Shown: one piece after another, positions 58,758 to 64,000 of the stretch
Position numbering within the stretch: the stretch's first letter is position 1
How the letters are laid out: each line of letters begins with the position of its first letter
Origin: Plantago major
Lineage: Eukaryota; Streptophyta; Magnoliopsida; Lamiales; Plantaginaceae
Reading direction: 5' to 3'
NCBI GenBank assembly: GCA_026545765.1
Contig: JAIFAC010000049.1
Location: 125,389 to 189,388, forward strand
Length of the DNA stretch: 64,000 bases
Position numbers and translations under genes: made by a program
Notes under the pieces: model-generated
Databases searched by the model: none
Told to the model about the DNA's origin: nothing
The model's input: the letters and a program-made list of their open reading frames with translations, nothing else

Positions 58758-60648
58758 TTCTAGTAATCCACGAAACTAAAAGTATTGTATCTTGTTGGTC
58801 AGATGTCTTTTGACATAAAGCTAAGGGGCTAGGAGTCTACAAATCCCACCTAATCCAAATATTGGATGCATCAAGGTTTGATTTATTTTGAGGTATGTTA
58901 TGACTTACAATGTTAGGAAATCAATCGATAACACGTTCTCATTTCTAGTCATCCTTTATTCATTATTCTTTTTCAATGTACAATTGTCTTTCTCATAGCA
59001 TAATCTGCTCATTATTCATTTCATGTTCTACGTTACTTTTATTTCGAATCTCCAGCTAAGTTGGAACTCCACTAGCATTTAATGGTACATATTTACAAGT
59101 TTCATCACTTAATGAGATCATCACGTTTCACATTCACTCTGACGCGTTTTAGTAGAGTGGTCTAACTCTAGGATTATTTATCTTGTGCGAAGTCATCTGA
59201 TCTTAATCTCCAACAAATTCCTACTCTTCTTTTGTGTGTATATTTTTCTTATAAAGTACTAACCTTTTATTTTCTCCTTATTCTCATATAAAAAAGTTAA
59301 ATAATGCTCATACATTATATATTTGATAATAATTGTTAAATATACTAAATTAAAACATATTAATAAAACCCAAAGTACATAGAAAGTAAATCTTTAAATT
59401 AAAAAAAAAATTAATCGAAAGTTAATGGAACTAATATTTTAAAGTTCTTGAGACCCTTTGTTAAAAATCATGTCAACACAAGTGATAATCATCTTTATAC
59501 GTTTGAAATTTCCTATAAACTTCTTGGTTGGACAATAAACTATAGTTTGTCATGAGATGCTTGCACAGTTGGAAATGACAAAAAATATTATGAATAACAT
59601 TAACTAAACCATCCAAATCCTATTTGTATTATGCTTTCTAACTTGTCATCGTTTGCATTGCTTATAGATGCATTTGTGATATTTGAAAAAACTAAATTTC
59701 TCTTCAACTTTTACCCTCTATATAATGGTATTTTGTTATCCATGTAGTTAACAACAATCATATGTACAATAATCAATCAATGTTCATGGTTTCTTTTGTG
59801 ATTAATTAACTACTTTTGTATGTTAAAATTAATCAATGTTCACCTATTATGGGTAACCACAATTTTTTTCCAAACATAATTTTACCTGTTTTAATCCTTT
59901 TTTTTATTAATGTTTATAGAAGTAGAAAATCTTTTGTTATTGATGGGACGGAGCAAGTATATCATTACCAATTATTACGTTTAATCAATACTGCAATATC
60001 CCTTGATGCAATTAGTAACACTTATTTCAAAATTTAGAGGCTTACATGTTCTTTTTTCCCTTTTGAAACGATAAAATATTATTAATGGACGATCTTAAGA
60101 TTCTAACCATAAGTAAGCTTTGATCATCATATCTTATTACATCTCCATGACTTACATGTTAGTTGTTTCTTGTGAACCACAACCTACTTTGTATAAAGTA
60201 CAATTTAATGTACCTAGCTAATACACAAGCATAAATTAATAGTATGCTTAGTAACTAAAAAAGGTAATTTTTTTTTGTATTTTTTCTTTATTGATATCCA
60301 TTTTCTTTCATAATTTTGACACAAAATTAACAACTTGTTCAAATTTTTAAATAATTTTTCTCGTTATTTGTGTATTATTTTGTCTAGTTGGTTTGCGGAA
60401 ATGGAGGACAGCTAAAATTTATCATTATTCTGTAATATTTCATCAAGCTTATAAATTTTTTTTTTTTTGTAACAGCTGACAATATATTCAAGTAGATATA
60501 AGAGAGATTCAACAAAGGAGACTTTGCTTACTATTTTCCAGGAAAAAAATGGTATACATCTTAGTATTTGAAATGTTACACATGCATAGTAAGTTACCTT
60601 GCTTTGTATGGGGATGATTTAGTTGGTTATAAATGACCACATTTGCAG

Positions 60649-60915
60649 GTGTCTAACCAACGGAGGATAATACTGAATAATGACACTGACTCGAGCGGAA
60701 CTATTCTTCAAATAAATAGTGATTCATCGAGTGATTGTATTAGTCAATACAAAGGTTCAAATAAGAAAACGTGGTTTGTACGAAACAAAAGGAGACAAAG
60801 ATCATCATCTCTTGATAACAAGAAGAATTCAAAAATCAGAAGAACACAATGTTCCCCAACCAGAGCTAGAACTCGGAATGATGTTCCTGCAATTTTATTA
60901 GCACCATTTCTTTGA
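60649..60915 (+). CDS. Candidate exon, Ser- and Lys/Arg-rich, unknown protein
   Basis: Preceded by ATTTGCAG, an acceptor-like site. The frame runs to a TGA at 60,913-60,915 with no internal stop. It reads VSNQRRIILNNDTDSSG, a Ser-rich stretch, and a basic patch FVRNKRRQRSSSLDNKKNSK, ending near TRARTRNDVPAIL. It could be a terminal exon, or could splice out after about 60,754 (AAAG/GTTC). No family recognised; the basic patch suggests a nuclear protein. Confidence 0.4.
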   Translation: MSNQRRIILNNDTDSSGTILQINSDSSSDCISQYKGSNKKTWFVRNKRRQRSSSLDNKKNSKIRRTQCSPTRARTRNDVPAILLAPFL

Positions 60916-61062
60916 TGGCTATATATTTTGATAGAAATATTTATGGAATTAATCATGTATAAACCTGTCAAGAACATCTTTACAATATGTTACTAATAGA
61001 TTCCTCTTTCTGATGTGGTTCTTCATGGAGTATATATTTAAGTATTTTAGGTGGAAGCTTAC

Positions 61063-61091
61063 ATATTACCAAAAAAAAAAAAAAAAAAAAA
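61063..61091 (+). repeat. Poly-A run
   Basis: About 28 A in a row with one G. Could be a homopolymer expansion or the tail of a retroposed sequence; no target duplication was recognised. Confidence 0.8.
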
Positions 61092-61269
61092 GAAATGGAA
61101 TTACTATAATTCTGGGAACTCGATTATTCTATACTGAAATTTGTATAGGAAATCGATCAGGTTTTATTTCATTCACTTGTCTTTGGAAAAGAGAGATCTT
61201 TGTTAATATGTAGTGGATTTGAAACACATGGTGATGCTTGTTAGTTTGAAAATAACAGTTCTTTCAATT

Positions 61270-61270
<1 letters not shown>

Positions 61271-61333
<63 letters not shown>

Positions 61334-61336
61334 GGA
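61271..61336 (+). repeat. Compound microsatellite (CA)n(TA)n(GA)n
   Basis: About 15 CA units, 9 TA units and 7 GA units follow each other without interruption. Likely highly polymorphic. Confidence 0.9.
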
Positions 61337-61447
61337 GAAATATTAGGCATTAGAGAGCTTCTAGCTTAAGAAAAGACAAATAGTATTTAATTTTATCATT
61401 TTGATAATTCCTTAATCTTGTTTGGAGCCTAATATCAAACTTTCCAG

Positions 61448-61590
61448 TTCTAAATCTCAAAAAAAAACTTGCATTACAGTGCCCTCAATAGTCCATCAAA
61501 GAAAAGTTAGCAGTGCCAGATTCTATAAAATTTCCTCATCTGATGAGGCTCCTAATGATAGCGAAAAGTCAAGCTCTTCTTCAATTGGAG
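61448..61590 (+). CDS. Candidate exon, Ser-rich, unknown protein
   Basis: Acceptor TTTCCAG before and donor GTAATA after. The open frame contains SQKKTCITVPSIVHQRKVSS and ends EKSSSSSIGG at the splice site (phase 1). It enters in phase 2, which does not match a phase-1 exit upstream, so another exon or a different start is required. Confidence 0.4.
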
Positions 61591-61808
61591 GTAATATTTT
61601 GTGATCTTATGTTTTACCAATTTGCTAGTATTTCTTTGTGTTTCAATGCCAGAAGATTGTATCTTGTTTTCTTTTTACGAAGGTTTATTTTTTAATTTTG
61701 GTCGATGTCTTGGAATCATCAGTAGGTTAGTCGATCTTTTCAAAGTTGTAGTAGGTTTCGAATATATTTTTGTAATACAAAGTAATGAAGAAGATTTTAT
61801 CACCGCAG

Positions 61809-61880
61809 GAATTAAAGAGTGCCATGCACAAACCCCTATGGACAAGTATTATAAAATGCAAACTTGGATAAATGAAGCAG
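61809..61880 (+). CDS. Candidate exon, phase 1-1
   Basis: Acceptor CACCGCAG and donor GTATCT frame a 72-bp exon reading GIKECHAQTPMDKYYKMQT and WINEAG. The frame is open upstream to 61,755 (acceptor TGTAGTAG), which would add FEYIFVIQSNEEDFITAG. The DF...IKEC text recurs as DF...IEEC in the exon at 63,794. Confidence 0.4.
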
Positions 61881-62921
61881 GTATCTTTTCAATAGCATTT
61901 TCATGATTATATATGTTGATAGATTTCTTCTAATTAATATATGTCAATTAAACCCAGCAAAAACTTCTATTTCAAAAAACAAACATATAATTCCTTCTTC
62001 TTTTTTTTTTTTTAACTTGTTTGTGTGGTTGGCTACTTTTCGAGTAATCAATAAAAAAGTTGTAAATTAAGTTCTGATTTTTTTTTCTTTGTATTATTGG
62101 TATTTTAAGAGTCCCTTACACATGCCATGCATGTTTACCTAGGTATTTATGCAATAAACCAAGCATGAACCTAGCCCTACACATAAACCATATGATCTAG
62201 CTAGTTTTATTTCTCCTTTAGTGAATGAATCTACAAATATAGGAATATATCTCGTTCATGTTTCTCCATTTCATCTTCATAACGTCTGGATGAAAAAATC
62301 CTTCTTCACAATTGGTTTCCCAAACGCTCCTTGGTTGCAGGAAAGTATTGTAGATAAATTGCTTGCGTATTTTAGCAATGTAGACTACCAAGTCTAGAAC
62401 TTGTATTATATGTATCATATATGTAATTTATTTATGATATAGTTTGGTGTTTGTCTACATGTTACTTAAGCAAGTTCTATGACGAGGAATTTTCTTTATT
62501 TTGGTTTTCTTCTAATGAGCACTTGGTTTGATATGCCAAAAAGAGGTACTTTCAAATTCTTTCTCTTTCCTTTCTTTCAAGCTTCTTTTATACAATATGT
62601 GCCATCTTGTATGTAAATACAATACCTATAGTGTTGTGTATATATCTTCAGTATAACATAAAAGAGAAACATTCTCATAATTGTTCAACACTATTACTGA
62701 AGCTTCTTTTACTTTTCGAAATATTGTTATAGATTTTTTTGTGACATTAATTGAAGTGGAAACTTAGCTCTTGTTGTACAATATATCATATCTCTTAATA
62801 AACCATGCCTTATGCTCTTTGGTTCTTTTGTTTCAGTAATAATAAGATTTTCCCGATTCAAAAAAGAAAATATAGACCATGCCTTATGTTTTCATTTTTT
62901 ACTTGCATGAAGGTCCATCAG

Positions 62922-62984
62922 CTGTGCATGGTAATTCAGTGGAAAATGCCGGACGCCACATACTTTTGTCTTCTTCAAATGGAG
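62922..62984 (+). CDS. Candidate exon, phase 1-1
   Basis: 63 bp between CCATCAG and GTAGTA. It reads AVHGNSVENAGRHILLSSSN and GG, ending in the same Ser-Ser-x-Gly-Gly context as the exon at 61,448-61,590. The long gap 61,881-62,921 shows no other exon I can support. Confidence 0.4.
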
Positions 62985-63494
62985 GTAGTAAACACCCTTT
63001 CTAATTATCAACGAACAATATGAAATTTTGTTCGTAGAAATGAAAGATTAAAAATGCCGAAGTGTATTTTACTTAAATTAGAATCGTGTAACCCAAACCT
63101 CGCCAAACTTCCATGTCATGAGTTTGTGGGCATAGTTCTTCGGACATAATGAAAATGCAAATGTTTACATGTATTGAGCAACATGATAAAATATGATGCG
63201 TGATTAAATGTTATAAAATATGATCATGAATCATTAGTGCGGGGTATGATCAATGATACTTGACTTAATGCAATGCAACTTTGAACATTCGACTAATAAA
63301 TAACTTGGCTCAGTCTTTACTTGAATTGACATAAACATTAAAGATTTTGTTTCTTCCAATTGGCTTTTACTTCCATAAGAAGTTGCATAGATTCTTTGAA
63401 TTATCTTAAGTATAGAGTGATCTCTTTGAATTATTTTTTGTGTTATTGATATGTTGCTGCAAATTTGTAATAGGTTTTGTATATGTTTGTCCAG

Positions 63495-63674
63495 AAAACA
63501 GTAGTGAAGAACATATGAATCCTTCACAAGCAGCTGAAAATGTGGAGTTGAATGCACGGATTCCTGAGGAAAAAGAAACAGGGTCGTTGGTGTTTGGCAC
63601 TTCTTTACCCGAGAGAACAAATTTAGACGAGGCTACGGGTGAAAGTGAAATGCCAAACTCTTCGCCAGATGAAG
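63495..63674 (+). CDS. Candidate exon, phase 1-1, with PERTN motif
   Basis: 180 bp between TTTGTCCAG and GTGATC. It reads NSSEEHMNPSQAAENVELNA and RIPEEKETGSLVFGTSLPER followed by TNLDEATGESEMPNSSPDEG. Acidic and Ser-rich, probably disordered. The PERTN motif recurs in the next exon. Confidence 0.5.
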
Positions 63675-63793
63675 GTGATCATTTGAAAATCTTATGTTTC
63701 CCAAATTTCTTGCATCTGTTTCTAGAAAAGGACTGAATTAAGATATCATACCTTGCCACTACTTTATTGTAGATTTCTTGTATAATGATACAG

Positions 63794-64000
63794 ATAGGGA
63801 TTTTGTGCAAAAAGTAATTGAAGAATGCAATGATAGTGGACTGAAAGTGTCCAGTTGCGCTATACCTGAGAGGACGAATACGGATAAGGAAAATATTTGT
63901 ATTGCCAGTCGGACTCGGTCAAAGACTGCAATCATGAAAATTTCCACAGACGTTGGTATACCAGCTGTATCTAACCATTCAAGTCAATCTCATCGTCCCA
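63794..64000 (+). CDS. Candidate exon running off the window, with PERTN motif
   Basis: Starts after ATGATACAG and is open to base 64,000. It reads DRDFVQKVIEECNDSGLKVS, then SCAIPERTNTDKENICIASR and TRSKTAIMKISTDVG. It enters in phase 1, in register with the exon at 63,495-63,674. The gene continues beyond the window, so the product cannot be named. Confidence 0.5.

Larger units (their letters stand above)
57701..60648 (+). other. AT-rich intron-like stretch
   Basis: No coherent coding exon is seen. It holds the second dispersed-repeat copy (58,053-58,135), a duplicated TAATCTAGTTGAAATTAT (58,509 and 58,567), and the TACA microsatellite near 58,720. The local open frame 57,863-58,129 has no recognisable similarity. 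Confidence 0.45.

Noticed and set aside
61063-61091. Poly-A tail of a processed pseudogene or SINE
   Set aside because: No gene-like or tRNA-like sequence precedes it and no target duplication was found.
60649-64000. Assigning the right-edge gene to a named family such as a B3 or chromatin protein
   Set aside because: The basic patches and Ser-rich text are not diagnostic, and I could not identify a conserved domain.

Overview
This window looks like nuclear chromosomal DNA from a flowering plant, most likely a eudicot. It has three parts: a large block of plastid DNA that has moved into the nucleus, a dense nest of LTR retrotransposons, and an AT-rich edge with fragments of an ordinary intron-containing plant gene. 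The coexistence of a decayed plastid ndh cluster (with its group II intron), Ty1/copia and Ty3/gypsy elements with plant-type primer sites, and GT-AG spliced exons rules out a bacterial, organellar or viral origin.

Region 1 (1-~21,499) is a nuclear plastid insertion (NUPT) made from the plastid small single-copy region. It reads ycf1-rps15-ndhH-ndhA(exon 1) in one orientation, jumps by deletion to an ndhD/ccsA fragment, and then switches to the opposite orientation: ndhF-rpl32-trnL(UAG)-ccsA-ndhD-psaC-ndhE-ndhG-ndhI-ndhA-ndhH(partial). Two pieces are therefore present twice as inverted copies: ndhH plus ndhA exon 1, and ndhD 3' plus ccsA 3'. Nearly every protein gene carries frameshifts, stops or deletions. 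Only psaC is a full-length open frame, and trnL-UAG is structurally complete. The retained ndhA intron and the unedited ACG start of ndhD show DNA-mediated transfer.

Region 2 (~21,500-39,183) holds two oppositely oriented members of one Ty1/copia family with LTRs of about 1.57 kb and a TGGTATCAGAGC primer site. The left one (+) lacks its 5' half: the NUPT cuts it at the RT/RNase H border. It keeps a long 3' region with extra ORFs and its 3' LTR (29,075-30,637). That LTR abuts the right-hand copy (-) inside the latter's extra ORF. The right-hand copy keeps its 5' LTR (37,608-39,183), primer site, gag, protease, integrase, RT and RNase H, all broken. In both copies the extra ORF downstream of pol starts with ATGGCTCCAAA and has its own TATA box about 170 bp upstream.

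Region 3 (39,184-55,324) is a Ty3/gypsy element, probably of the Tat lineage, on the minus strand: 5' LTR, TGGCGCC primer site, gag, protease, RT, RNase H, a second archaeal-type RNase H, and integrase. An antisense (+) gene-like ORF resembling the 'putative gypsy type transposon' (Transposase_28) family lies downstream of pol, with two apparent introns. The integrase C-terminus is split by a complete smaller Athila-like gypsy element (42,513-48,559) with only gag and protease remnants between two LTRs. The Tat LTR itself sits in an older LTR fragment (55,325-56,005) with chromovirus-like ends.

Region 4 (56,006-64,000) is AT-rich host sequence with a DUF4283-like retroelement remnant, microsatellites, a probable 5'-UTR near 57.5 kb and several short exon candidates on the plus strand (60,649-64,000). 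The exons are mostly bounded by phase-1 introns and encode repeated motifs. I do not recognise the gene.

The inferred order of events is: chromovirus-like LTR, then Tat insertion, then copia(-) and Athila-like insertions into Tat, then copia(+) into copia(-), and the NUPT at the copia(+) edge.
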